From Phycisphaeraceae bacterium (GTDB lineage Bacteria > Planctomycetota > Phycisphaerae > Phycisphaerales > UBA1924): 64,000 bases of DNA. The stretch lies in the NCBI GenBank assembly GCA_020639155.1, contig JACKHF010000002.1:558001-622000 (forward strand). The letters are read 5' to 3'. Every line of letters begins with the position of its first letter. The stretch's first letter is position 1. Below are positions 1 to 8,061 of the stretch, in pieces. The position numbers and the translations under genes were made by a program. The notes under the pieces were generated by a model. The model worked only from the letters and a program-made list of their open reading frames with translations, had not been told where the DNA came from and made no database searches.

Positions 1-612
1 GTTTCGCGACGGAACAAAAGAGAGTAACGACAGCGACAGGCCGAGTGCGCACAACGGCACAACCCATGCTCCCCATTGATGCTTTGGCAATGCTGCGTGT
101 GCTGATTGTAAAAACGACTCGCTCCTGCACAACTGCTCAGCGTCGGCCCTCGCGAGGGACTCGAATGGTGCGTCTGGTGCATTCTCAAACGCAAGCCCCG
201 CAGCAAATCGTCCCTTGAGTTTCAGCGCATCATCAAGCCGAAGCGCAGCTGCATCGCGATGCTGGCGTGCACGAACAACGTAGTGCATCCAAAGAGCACC
301 AGCAATCAGCAGTACAAGTCCGCCCAGGCTGGAAGCAGTGATTGCCCGTGTCAGCACGTCTGCTTGCGTGTCGAACACTGAAACGATCGAGTCGATCGGT
401 CCACGATCTATCAGGCCGAAGAACCAGAGACCGCCCCAGACAAGTGCTGCTGCAAGGGCAGTAACCCCGCACCACAGGACAATCCGCCGAGCGACTGATG
501 CACCGCGGACAGAGCCCTCGCGCGTTGCAGCAAGTGTTGCCCATGACGCAACATCACGCACCTTGCTGGGTCGTGGCGGTGCTTCCGGTGTTGTTTCAGT
601 GGTTTTCGCCAT
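1..612 (-). CDS. Membrane protein, N-terminal part (cut by window edge)
   Basis: The frame stays open for 204 codons from an ATG at 612 to the left edge, so the C-terminus lies outside the window. Three hydrophobic segments are visible at about residues 43-67, 95-113 and 181-200. Between the second and third is a polar stretch with LRLDDALKLKGRF and ADAEQLC. This resembles the N-terminal layout of large DUF4175-like membrane proteins of planctomycetes, where a similar 'LDxxLxLKxR' segment sits between transmembrane helices; that link is from memory and tentative. The start is supported by the methionine followed by a hydrophilic, Pro/Thr-rich cytoplasmic tail. It is divergent from tsaD, with 82 bp between the two starts. 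Function not assigned. Confidence 0.7.
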   Translation of the reverse strand, partial: MAKTTETTPEAPPRPSKVRDVASWATLAATREGSVRGASVARRIVLWCGVTALAAALVWGGLWFFGLIDRGPIDSIVSVFDTQADVLTRAITASSLGGLVLLIAGALWMHYVVRARQHRDAAALRLDDALKLKGRFAAGLAFENAPDAPFESLARADAEQLCRSESFLQSAHAALPKHQWGAWVVPLCALGLSLSLLSFVPSRN

Positions 613-694
613 CACACCAACTATTATACGAAAATCAACCCGCTCAGTTCATCACGATTCTGTCACAACCATCGGCATTTTCACGAAATCCAGC

Positions 695-1756
695 ATGACG
701 CACATTCTCGGCATCGAAACCTCGTGCGATGAGACCGCAGCATCGGTCGTGAAACACCCGTGGCGGGTACTCTCGTCCGTCGTTGCGTCGCAGGTGGACA
801 TCCACGCGGAGTATGGCGGTGTTGTGCCAGAGATCGCCAGCCGTCATCACGCAGAACGGATCCTGCCGGTTGTTAAGCGTGCAATCAGTGACGCTGGCAT
901 CTCGCAGGGTGATGTTTCCGTTGTTGCGATCGGACATCGTCCAGGCCTGATCGGATGCCTGCTGGTTGGCACGTCAGCTGCCAAGTCGATCGCGTGGTCG
1001 CTGGGTGTGCCGATCGTTGGTGTGGACCATGTCCACGCGCATGTGCTCAGTGGCTTGCTCGATCAGGATACACACGAGCAGTTGTATCCGGCGCTCGGAC
1101 TCGTTGTCAGCGGCGGACACACCGCGATGTATGTCTGCACATCCTCGACGCAGATGCGACGGATCGGGACCACAATCGATGATGCGCTCGGTGAGGCGTA
1201 CGACAAGGCAGCCACCATGCTGGGGTTGAGTTATCCCGGCGGTCCGAATCTCGACACGCTCGCCCATTCAGAACTTGCGGGACCATCGGGAAGAAACTTT
1301 CCCATCAGCCGGCTCAGTCCGGATTCGCTCGACTTCTCGTTCTCCGGGTTGAAGACTGCGCTCTTGTACGCGATCCGTGGCACGCCAAATCGTGATGGTA
1401 CATTCCCGCGCGACTTCGGTGATCTCATAGACAGGGATCGCGCGGAACTCGCATGGGCGTTCCAGGGCGCAGCAGTGCAGGCTGTGATTCTCAAGCTCTC
1501 ACGCGCCCACCAGCAACTGCGCGAGCAAGGTATCAACCTCCGCACGCTCTTTGTTGGCGGCGGTGTCAGTTCGAACTCACTGCTGCGCGTTGAGCTCAAG
1601 CTCTGGGCAGACGAGCACGATCTCCGGCTGGTGATCCCACCGATGCGGTATTGCGTTGACAACGCAGCGATGATCGCAGGGCTCGGTGGCGAGATGTTCG
1701 GCGCGGGTGTTGCAGATGATCTGTCACTGCGAGCCCATCCACAGTCTGCCTACTAA
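695..1756 (+). CDS. tsaD: tRNA N6-adenosine threonylcarbamoyltransferase TsaD
   Basis: TsaD transfers threonylcarbamoyl from the AMP carrier to A37 of ANN-decoding tRNAs, acting in the cytoplasm with TsaB and TsaE. The 353-residue protein has the family's usual length. It begins with the ATPase-fold signature MTHILGIETSCDET, has the metal-binding HxxxH pair (DHVHAHV, His112 and His116), SGGHTAMY and the C-terminal FVGGGVSSNS. The frame is open further upstream, but the ATG at 695 starts exactly at the conserved family N-terminus. One small oddity: the loop normally read as GPGLIG is HRPGLIG (residues 81-87). The gene is followed after 10 bp by a release-factor-like gene on the same strand, so both may be co-transcribed and both concern translation. 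Confidence 0.95.
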   Translation: MTHILGIETSCDETAASVVKHPWRVLSSVVASQVDIHAEYGGVVPEIASRHHAERILPVVKRAISDAGISQGDVSVVAIGHRPGLIGCLLVGTSAAKSIAWSLGVPIVGVDHVHAHVLSGLLDQDTHEQLYPALGLVVSGGHTAMYVCTSSTQMRRIGTTIDDALGEAYDKAATMLGLSYPGGPNLDTLAHSELAGPSGRNFPISRLSPDSLDFSFSGLKTALLYAIRGTPNRDGTFPRDFGDLIDRDRAELAWAFQGAAVQAVILKLSRAHQQLREQGINLRTLFVGGGVSSNSLLRVELKLWADEHDLRLVIPPMRYCVDNAAMIAGLGGEMFGAGVADDLSLRAHPQSAY

Positions 1757-1766
1757 TCTCCCACGC

Positions 1767-2312
1767 ATGCGCCAGCAACCCGTCCAACGCGAACAACCCA
1801 CACGCCCGGTCCACCCGGCTGCGTTGCCGATGGATGTGTTGCGAAGACAGTGCGAGATGACGCGCGGGAAAACAACCGGTCCGGGCGGGCAGCACAGAAA
1901 CAAGGTCTCTACCGCGGTCCAGCTCACACACACACCAACGGGACTTACCGCGAGCGCATCAGAGCGGCGCAGCCCTGCTGAGAACGAGCGTGTCGCGCTC
2001 AAACGCCTGAGATTTGTCCTTGCGATCAACCACCGCATTGGTGTGCCCGTCGGCGATCAACGAACCGATCTCTGGAAGCAGCGATGCACCAAAGGGCAGG
2101 TCCGCTGCAGCGCATCGCATGCCGACTTCCCATCGCTGATCGCAGAAGCACTCGACATGCTTGATGCGTGCGGATGGGATCACAACCGGGCATCGCTGCG
2201 ACTCGATGTCACGCCATCGCAGCTGACCAAGCTCGTTGCAAAGCACACTGCAACATTCGCGCATGTAAACGATCAGCGTGCACATCACGGAATGCGCAAG
2301 CTCCACGCCTGA
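1767..2312 (+). CDS. Peptide chain release factor-like protein (stand-alone GGQ domain)
   Basis: This 181-residue protein carries an isolated class-I release-factor catalytic domain. RGKTTGPGGQHRNKV at about residues 33-47 contains the universal GGQ tripeptide, which places a glutamine in the ribosomal peptidyl-transferase centre to hydrolyse peptidyl-tRNA. There is no codon-recognition domain, as in ArfB/YaeJ-type rescue factors, but the long basic tail that ArfB inserts in the mRNA channel is not obvious. Instead the C-terminal third (from about residue 130) looks helical and may form a helix-turn-helix-like unit. ATG 1767 was chosen because it follows the tsaD stop by 10 bp; upstream in-frame codons lie inside tsaD. 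Role in ribosome rescue is inferred. Confidence 0.8.
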   Translation: MRQQPVQREQPTRPVHPAALPMDVLRRQCEMTRGKTTGPGGQHRNKVSTAVQLTHTPTGLTASASERRSPAENERVALKRLRFVLAINHRIGVPVGDQRTDLWKQRCTKGQVRCSASHADFPSLIAEALDMLDACGWDHNRASLRLDVTPSQLTKLVAKHTATFAHVNDQRAHHGMRKLHA

Positions 2313-2327
2313 CGAGAGTTGTATTCC

Positions 2328-2900
2328 TCAGTCGTTGTGCAACTGGCGGAGCTTTCCCGAGAGCCTGCACATCAGATGCACGCGTTCGAGCTCGTTGAGC
2401 CAGTCTTGCGTCATCCCCGCGAGCTGGTCTGGTGGCAACCCCGCGCCGGGCAATGGGCACGCCGGACCGAGTTGTGCTGCTGCGAGCGCTCGGAACCGCG
2501 TCAATGTCTTGTCACCAAAAACCGACACAAAGTCGAAGAGTTCTGTTGCAAACACAACCGCTGGAACGCGCCCACCACCACAGATCTTGACGTGCGATGA
2601 AAACTCGGGATGCTCATCCCGATCAACAAGACGCAGGCACACTCTCTCTGGATTGGACTGCTCGAACGCACGAAGGATCGGTACCTGCTGCACGCAGTCG
2701 CCGCACCACGTCCCCGAACTGACAATCAGATTCACACGTCGAGTGAACCCTGCGATGAGCTGTGTCTGTTCAAAAGCGAGCGAGACCTTCTGCTCTGATG
2801 TGTTCCAGTTTTCCTGCTCGCTGGCAGAGCCTGTTGCGACATACTGGTCGTATGCAAGACCCGCCTCGAAGGTTGCTTTGAGAAGTTCGGGTGTCAGCAC
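2328..2900 (-). CDS. Thioredoxin-like protein
   Basis: A 190-residue protein with a thioredoxin-type redox motif WCGDC at residues 65-69, followed by VQQVPILRAFEQ as in the helix after the active site, and a cis-proline-like GRVPAVVF further on. No signal peptide is seen, so it is probably cytoplasmic. The chosen start is GTG at 2900: GAGGAA lies about seven bases upstream, and the family-like helix LTPELLKATFEAG begins right after it. It lies 14 bp downstream of the Nudix gene and probably shares its transcript. It converges on the release-factor-like gene with a 15-bp gap. The redox partner is unknown. Confidence 0.85.
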   Translation of the reverse strand: MLTPELLKATFEAGLAYDQYVATGSASEQENWNTSEQKVSLAFEQTQLIAGFTRRVNLIVSSGTWCGDCVQQVPILRAFEQSNPERVCLRLVDRDEHPEFSSHVKICGGGRVPAVVFATELFDFVSVFGDKTLTRFRALAAAQLGPACPLPGAGLPPDQLAGMTQDWLNELERVHLMCRLSGKLRQLHND

Positions 2901-2914
2901 GGTTGTTCCTCGTT

Positions 2915-3478
2915 TCAGTTCGCGTGTGTGTTGGCAGGCTTGGTCAGCTGCTCGACATTCCATGTCATCTCGTCGCCATCGCAGTCGATGTGCACCGCGA
3001 AGAACCCCGGCTCGTCCGTGAGCGCGTCCGGCGCGACCTCCCGCACCAGCGGCCAGATGACCTTTCGATCACTCTCGGGCAGATCAAGTGACTCGATCTG
3101 GGACGGCTCGACCCAGAAGAGTTCGCCCTCGCGCGTCATGCCTGTTTTCACCGACACGCTTCCCAGCACGCGATAGACAAACATCAGCCAGTGTGTTTTG
3201 CCCTCGTACGCCCGTTCCGAGACCATACCGATAAGTCGAATTCGGTCAATTGGCACGTCGATCTCAGCTTCCTCCGCGATCTCGCGGACCGCACACTGCG
3301 CGGGCGATTCCCCGGTGTGCGTATCGAGCTTGCCTCCGATTGGCGAGCAGAGCCCGAAGTTGGGGTGTTTGAGACGCTTCAGCATTAGCACGCGTCCCTG
3401 CTCATCGCGAAGATCGCACAAACAGGCGATCTTGTACGGCAAGGAGTTCGGCTCACTGGGTGGAACAGGTATCGACAT
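2915..3478 (-). CDS. NUDIX hydrolase
   Basis: A 187-residue Nudix-fold protein. The Nudix box is easy to see at residues 48-73 (GGKLDTHTGES, then REIAEEAEI) with the metal-binding REUxEE core intact, although the first loop is two residues longer than the textbook Gx5E spacing. Such enzymes cleave nucleoside diphosphates linked to another moiety; the substrate cannot be told from sequence, though MVSERAYEGKTHWLMFVYR fits the 8-oxo-dGTP/NTP pyrophosphatase type. ATG 3478 is used; a GTG two codons upstream is an alternative and neither has a strong ribosome site. First gene of a two-gene minus-strand unit with the thioredoxin-like gene, divergent from purE. Confidence 0.88.
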   Translation of the reverse strand: MSIPVPPSEPNSLPYKIACLCDLRDEQGRVLMLKRLKHPNFGLCSPIGGKLDTHTGESPAQCAVREIAEEAEIDVPIDRIRLIGMVSERAYEGKTHWLMFVYRVLGSVSVKTGMTREGELFWVEPSQIESLDLPESDRKVIWPLVREVAPDALTDEPGFFAVHIDCDGDEMTWNVEQLTKPANTHAN

Positions 3479-3553
3479 GGGCACACAGGGTAGTCAGCCG
3501 GGGTTGTCAGGATAAAGTTTGTACACACGATTCCAGGACAGCGAGGACCATCT

Positions 3554-4090
3554 GTGCCAACCGACCACAACGCAAGCAAAGCACCGAGTGTCGGGATCAT
3601 CATGGGCTCGACCTCCGACTGGGACACGATGTCTCATGCTGCCGAGATGCTCCAGAACCTTGTTATCCCCTTTGAGGCTAAGGTCGTCTCGGCCCATCGC
3701 ACGCCAGACTGGCTGTTCGAGTACGCAAGCACCGCGGAGTCACGTGGACTCAGGGTCATCATCGCAGGTGCGGGCGGTGCAGCCCATCTGCCGGGAATGT
3801 GCGCGAGCAAGACAGTACTGCCGGTGATAGGCGTTCCAGTAAAGTCCAGCATCCTCAACGGTGTCGATTCGCTGCTCTCGATCGTGCAGATGCCCGCTGG
3901 CGTGCCCGTGGCGACCACTGCAATCGGGAAGGCTGGCGCAATCAACGCAGCACTACTTGCAGCACGAATACTGGGTGTGTCTGATTCCACGATTCGCGAC
4001 ACAGTCAGAACACATCAGGCCGATCAGACAAGCACAGTGCTGAACTCGCGTGATCTGCCAATTCCATCGCGAAAGGATGATGGCGCGTGA
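3554..4090 (+). CDS. purE: N5-carboxyaminoimidazole ribonucleotide mutase PurE
   Basis: PurE converts N5-CAIR to CAIR in de novo purine synthesis. The 178-residue protein shows the class-I PurE landmarks: VGIIMGSTSDWDTM near the N-terminus, VVSAHRTPDW with the catalytic histidine, IAGAGGAAHLPGM and GVDSLLSIVQMP. The GTG start at 3554 follows GAGGA by seven bases. The C-terminal tail after the core (about 25 residues, polar) is longer than in minimal PurE. Its stop overlaps the purK start by 4 nt (GTGA), so the two are translationally coupled. This is the usual bacterial two-enzyme route, with PurK supplying N5-CAIR. Confidence 0.96.
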   Translation: MPTDHNASKAPSVGIIMGSTSDWDTMSHAAEMLQNLVIPFEAKVVSAHRTPDWLFEYASTAESRGLRVIIAGAGGAAHLPGMCASKTVLPVIGVPVKSSILNGVDSLLSIVQMPAGVPVATTAIGKAGAINAALLAARILGVSDSTIRDTVRTHQADQTSTVLNSRDLPIPSRKDDGA

Positions 4091-5208
4091 CTCCGCACGC
4101 ACGCGTTGGGATTCTCGGTGGCGGCCAACTGGCACAGATGCTCGCTGATGCGGGCAATCGCATCGGTATCGCATCGACCGCGTACGACCCAACGCCGGAC
4201 GCGTGTGCGCAAACAGCGTGCCCCGTCATGCACCAGCCCTTCGATGATGTCGATGCGCTGACTGCTTTTGCGAAGTCTGTTGATGTCGTGACGTGCGAGT
4301 TTGAGAATGTGCCGATGATCGCGCTGGAAACATGCGCAAAGGTGTGCCCTGTCAGGCCCGGACCACACAGCTTCTATGTGGCGCGCAATCGAATCAGAGA
4401 AAAACACGCACTGCGTGATGCAGGCTGGGCCACCGCAGACTTTGTCGAGATTCGTACCGATGACGATCTCACGCTGGCAGCTGAAACATTGGGATTTCCG
4501 TGCATCATCAAATCTGCAGAGGGTGGATACGACGGATACGGGCAGCAGCGCGTGCATTCACTCGACAAGCTTCGCCAGGCGTGGATACAGATGAACGTCT
4601 CTCAGGCGATTGTTGAGAAACTGGTCGAGTTCTCGCGCGAACTCTCCATCATCGGATGCCGCGCGCCCGATGGCACGCATATCACCTGGCCCATCGTGCA
4701 TAACCATCACGATGATGGCATCCTACTCTGGACGATTGCTCCTGCACAGAACGTCAGCGAAGCACTCGAAACCGATGCAGCACAACGGCTGGTTGCGCTC
4801 ATGGAGCAGCTTGACCATATCGGCGTGCTGACGCTGGAGATGTTCGATACGCCCGATGGACTCGTTGTAAACGAGATCGCGCCCCGCGTGCACAACTCGG
4901 GACACTGGTCGATCGAGGGTACATCTGCCAGCCAGTTCGAGAACCACATGCGCGCGATGGTCGGTCGCCATCTCGTTATCCCGGAACTGGCGCATACCAG
5001 CGTCATGGTCAATCTGCTCGGGTCGATCCCCGATCTGGCTTCGCTCCGCGCTGTCTCTGACACACATATTCACGAGTATGGGAAAGCCCCGCGAGGCAGG
5101 CGAAAGATCGGTCATGTGACATCGCTGTGTCATTCCAGTTCAGATGTTGCATCTCGTCGCGATAAACTGCTTTCTGTCATTCGTCCCGATCTGGTTGCTG
5201 TTCAGTAA
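4087..5208 (+). CDS. purK: 5-(carboxyamino)imidazole ribonucleotide synthase PurK
   Basis: PurK uses ATP and bicarbonate to carboxylate AIR to N5-CAIR, the substrate of PurE encoded just upstream. The 373-residue ATP-grasp protein starts with VGILGGGQLAQML, has CEFENVP, the ATP-grasp segments IIKSAEGGYDGYGQ and VEFSRELSIIGCR, and the metal/phosphate motif EIAPRVHNSGHWSIEG, all at normal spacing. GTG at 4087 overlaps the purE TGA. Length is normal for the family. The operon purE-purK is followed after 27 bp by an unrelated EamA-family transporter. Confidence 0.96.
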   Translation: MTPHARVGILGGGQLAQMLADAGNRIGIASTAYDPTPDACAQTACPVMHQPFDDVDALTAFAKSVDVVTCEFENVPMIALETCAKVCPVRPGPHSFYVARNRIREKHALRDAGWATADFVEIRTDDDLTLAAETLGFPCIIKSAEGGYDGYGQQRVHSLDKLRQAWIQMNVSQAIVEKLVEFSRELSIIGCRAPDGTHITWPIVHNHHDDGILLWTIAPAQNVSEALETDAAQRLVALMEQLDHIGVLTLEMFDTPDGLVVNEIAPRVHNSGHWSIEGTSASQFENHMRAMVGRHLVIPELAHTSVMVNLLGSIPDLASLRAVSDTHIHEYGKAPRGRRKIGHVTSLCHSSSDVASRRDKLLSVIRPDLVAVQ

Positions 5209-5235
5209 CACTCGTATTTCAACGGAAAACAACAC

Positions 5236-5736
5236 ATGAAACCGGTTCTTCTTGCAATCATGGCGGGCGTGTGCTGGGGTGTGGGCGAGGTGTTTACCCG
5301 TTCCGTGCTGCACTCAGGGAAGATCGGCCCGATGACCGCGGTGATGATCCGCACAGCGATTGCATTGCCCGTCATGATCGCTGCGTGGGTTGTGGCGGTC
5401 CATGTACTCAAGTCAAAGTCCGAGCCAGCCGGATGGACGCACGCTCCCGCCGATGTATGGGCAAAGCTGTTGTTGGGATCGGGGGTTGTGGCTGGCGGAC
5501 TCGCATTGATCTTTTTCTACTGGGCCCTCTCACTTGCTGAGGTGTCACGCATCAAGCCAATCGCGTTCGGCACTGCCCCTGCGCTCGCTGTCATCCTCGG
5601 GTGGTTGTTCCTCGGCGAGGGTTTGACACTGAAAAAGTGTATCGCAGTCGCGTTCATTGTGACAGGCATTGTGCTGCTGACGGGCGGATCCCACACAACC
5701 TCAACGAGTACGGACACCGTCACAAACCATGTCTGA
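5236..5736 (+). CDS. EamA-family transporter, single-domain
   Basis: A 166-residue, very hydrophobic protein with about five transmembrane helices and one EamA (drug/metabolite transporter) repeat. MAGVCWGVGEVFTRSVL opens the first helix, and the conserved last two helices read RIKPIAFGTAPALAVILGW and FLGEGLTLKKCIAVAFIVTG. Full-length DMT exporters have two such repeats (about 300 residues), so this half-size form presumably dimerises, as known for single-domain relatives. Substrate unknown. The last 8 nt overlap the start of the truncated haemoglobin gene, suggesting coupled translation. It ends in a Ser/Thr-rich tail. Confidence 0.85.
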   Translation: MKPVLLAIMAGVCWGVGEVFTRSVLHSGKIGPMTAVMIRTAIALPVMIAAWVVAVHVLKSKSEPAGWTHAPADVWAKLLLGSGVVAGGLALIFFYWALSLAEVSRIKPIAFGTAPALAVILGWLFLGEGLTLKKCIAVAFIVTGIVLLTGGSHTTSTSTDTVTNHV

Positions 5737-6211
5737 ACATTCGCCTCAACAACCGCTTCTTCCGGATCACCAGCTCTTTGCAGTGCTGGGTGAGGAAGGC
5801 TTCGCGCGCATCGTGTACCTGTTCTATGAAAAAGTGAAACAGGACGACATCCTCGGCCCCATGTATCGCGCCAGCCCTGAGGCTGCGCACGCACCAGACA
5901 TGGAAACACATATGCATGATGCCGAAGTCCGCTTGCGAGATTTTCTCGTTGGCCGCTTCGGTGGTCCCCAGCGGTACGTGCAAATGCGAGGACACCCGCG
6001 TCTTCGAATGCGCCACATGCCGTTTCGGATCGATGTGAACGCACGCAACCGCTGGGTAGAGCTGATATCAGAATCGATCAACGAAGCACAACTTGATGAG
6101 AACGCGTCAGCATCGCTTGCGCACTATCTGGCACAGATTGCAACGTTTCTGATCAACGCCGACGAGCCGGATGAGCAGGGCTCGGTGGTTGACCTTCCGA
6201 TCTCAAGATAA
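5729..6211 (+). CDS. Truncated haemoglobin, group II-like
   Basis: A 160-residue 2-over-2 globin. It has the N-terminal LFAVLGEEGFARIVYLFYEK, a long E helix HMHDAEVRLRDFLVGRFGG, and the proximal-histidine region GHPRLRMRHMPFRI that is diagnostic of group II/O truncated globins. These small haem proteins bind O2 or NO in the cytoplasm and are often linked to NO or peroxide detoxification. The C-terminus carries a short acidic extension (NADEPDEQGS). It overlaps the upstream EamA gene by 8 nt. It ends 8 bp before the convergent UDP-glucuronate decarboxylase gene, with no obvious terminator between them. Confidence 0.9.
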   Translation: MSEHSPQQPLLPDHQLFAVLGEEGFARIVYLFYEKVKQDDILGPMYRASPEAAHAPDMETHMHDAEVRLRDFLVGRFGGPQRYVQMRGHPRLRMRHMPFRIDVNARNRWVELISESINEAQLDENASASLAHYLAQIATFLINADEPDEQGSVVDLPISR

Positions 6212-6219
6212 CACGACAC

Positions 6220-7194
6220 TCAATAGTTTGGTGTTGGCGCACGGAACGATGCGATATTTATGTGCTTGAAGTACTCGATCGTCTTCTGTAATCCCTCACG
6301 AAGCGAAACAGTCGGCTCCCAGTCAAGATGCTTTTTCGCGAGGGTGATGTCGGGTCGTCGTTGTGTCGGATCATCCTGCGGGAGTGGCTTATGCACAATA
6401 TTTGATGTGCTGCCTGTCAGTTCTACGACCATCTCAGCAAGTTGTTTGATGGTGAACTCGCCAGGGTTGCCGATATTGACAGGACCGAAGAAGCCGGAGT
6501 TGTTCTCCATCAAACGCACGAATCCCTCGATCATATCGTCCACATAACAGAAGGCCCGCGTCTGTGAGCCATCGCCAAAGAGCGTGATGTCATCTCCCTG
6601 TATTGCCTGACGCACAAAGTTTGACACGACCCGTCCATCGAATGGGTGCATGCGAGGTCCATAGGTATTAAAGATGCGCACGACGCGAACATCGACATTG
6701 TTCGATCGACGATAATCAAAGCACAGCGTCTCAGCCGCGCGCTTGCCCTCGTCATAGCACGCGCGCGGTCCGATGGGGTTCACATTGCCCCAGTAGCTTT
6801 CTGTCTGTGGATGTACCTTCGGATCGCCATAGATCTCACTGGTCGAGGCGTGCATGACCTTTGCACGGCATCGCTTTGCCATGCCGAGCACATTGATGAT
6901 CCCGATGACAGATGTCTTCATCGTTTTGATCGGGTTGTACTGATAGTGACCTGGCGCTGCGGGGCACGCGAGGTTGTAGATCTGGTCAACCTCAAGCCAC
7001 ATCGGATGGGTGATGTCGTGGCGAATCAGTTCGAAGTTGCGATGGTCGAGCAGATGCTCGACGTTGGACTTCTGGCTCGTAAAGAAGTTGTCAAGACAGA
7101 TGACATCGTGCCCTATTGCGACAAGACGCTCGCACAAGTGCGAGCCGAGAAACCCTGCCCCGCCGGTCACCAGAACTCGTTGAATCGTTCCCAC
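6220..7194 (-). CDS. UDP-glucuronate decarboxylase (UDP-xylose synthase)
   Basis: A 324-residue extended SDR/epimerase. The NAD site is VLVTGGAGFLGSHLCERL, the catalytic Ser/Tyr/Lys are in ASTSEIYGDP and YDEGKRAAETL, and the UXS-specific segments DITHPMWLEVDQIYNLACPA and RIFNTYGPRMHPFDGRVVSN are present. Enzymes of this group oxidise and decarboxylate UDP-glucuronate to UDP-xylose, a precursor of cell-surface polysaccharides. The length equals the soluble bacterial UXS form, with no membrane anchor. It is the last gene of a minus-strand run (LysM protein, FAD oxidoreductase, aldo/keto reductase), 45 bp after the aldo/keto reductase. Confidence 0.92.
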   Translation of the reverse strand: MGTIQRVLVTGGAGFLGSHLCERLVAIGHDVICLDNFFTSQKSNVEHLLDHRNFELIRHDITHPMWLEVDQIYNLACPAAPGHYQYNPIKTMKTSVIGIINVLGMAKRCRAKVMHASTSEIYGDPKVHPQTESYWGNVNPIGPRACYDEGKRAAETLCFDYRRSNNVDVRVVRIFNTYGPRMHPFDGRVVSNFVRQAIQGDDITLFGDGSQTRAFCYVDDMIEGFVRLMENNSGFFGPVNIGNPGEFTIKQLAEMVVELTGSTSNIVHKPLPQDDPTQRRPDITLAKKHLDWEPTVSLREGLQKTIEYFKHINIASFRAPTPNY

Positions 7195-7239
7195 AAAGCC
7201 TCCGTGCCCGATGACATACGCATCTCTGCTGACAGATGT

Positions 7240-8061
7240 TCAGCCATGCTGATTGTCGGCAAGAACTGCCGACGCGGTTCGAACATTCTGCCTGAGATGG
7301 TCCGGGTTTATCGTACCAAGCACAATACTCCCAACGCCCGATGTTGAGAGCGCAAACTCCAGCGCATCCCGCACCGGATCGTGCGCTGTACCCCGCGAAA
7401 AATGCCCGCTTGCAAACGCTTTCTTGACAAGCACACCCACGCCTCGAGCTTTGGCTGCATCAATCACCGGGAGTTCATCGGTATGCAGGGCATTGAGCGT
7501 GACCATCACGACATCTCCCAGTTCGACCGCCCGCATGCCGCCTTCTACCGTTTTGGTGGATGCACCGATCGCTTTAATGATGCCAGCCGACTTCAGATCT
7601 GCAAGTGCCCCCATGGCATCATCGAACTGTGGTGTCGTTTCTACCTGCCCATCAGAATGAAGCAGCACAATGTCGAGCCGATCCGTGTGCAACCGCTGCA
7701 GACTTGTATGGACGCTTCGGGTGATTCCATCAGCAGAAAAGTCAAAGTGTGACTGGTTTCCATCAAACTGCTCGCCACCTTTCGTGCAGATGAGCCACGA
7801 ATCTCGCTGATCCTTCTCCTTGATAGCTTTTCCAATTCGTTCTTCAGCAACGCCATACGCTGGTGCGGTATCGAGCAGGTTGATACCCGAGTCACGAGCG
7901 ATCTCAAGGAGATGCGATATCTCGTCATCTGTCGGCAGTGCAAACTGCGATGGATACTTGAGCTGCGCAGTCCTCCCAAACTTCACAGTACCAAGCCCGA
8001 GCGGACTGATGTGCAACCCGGTATTGCCGAGCGAACGCAACGGAAGACAACCTATTTCCAT
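7240..8061 (-). CDS. Aldo/keto reductase
   Basis: A 273-residue TIM-barrel oxidoreductase. The catalytic tetrad is visible: Asp and Tyr in LLDTAPAYGVAEE, Lys in LICTKGGEQ and His in DIVLLHSDG. The C-terminal NADPH-binding region contains STSGVGSIVLGT. Substrate unknown. The ATG at 8061 has GGGAGGA nine bases upstream, better than an upstream in-frame start. The gene overlaps the end of the FAD oxidoreductase by 10 bp, so the two are coupled, and their products could act on the same metabolite; that is inference from context only. Confidence 0.88.
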   Translation of the reverse strand: MEIGCLPLRSLGNTGLHISPLGLGTVKFGRTAQLKYPSQFALPTDDEISHLLEIARDSGINLLDTAPAYGVAEERIGKAIKEKDQRDSWLICTKGGEQFDGNQSHFDFSADGITRSVHTSLQRLHTDRLDIVLLHSDGQVETTPQFDDAMGALADLKSAGIIKAIGASTKTVEGGMRAVELGDVVMVTLNALHTDELPVIDAAKARGVGVLVKKAFASGHFSRGTAHDPVRDALEFALSTSGVGSIVLGTINPDHLRQNVRTASAVLADNQHG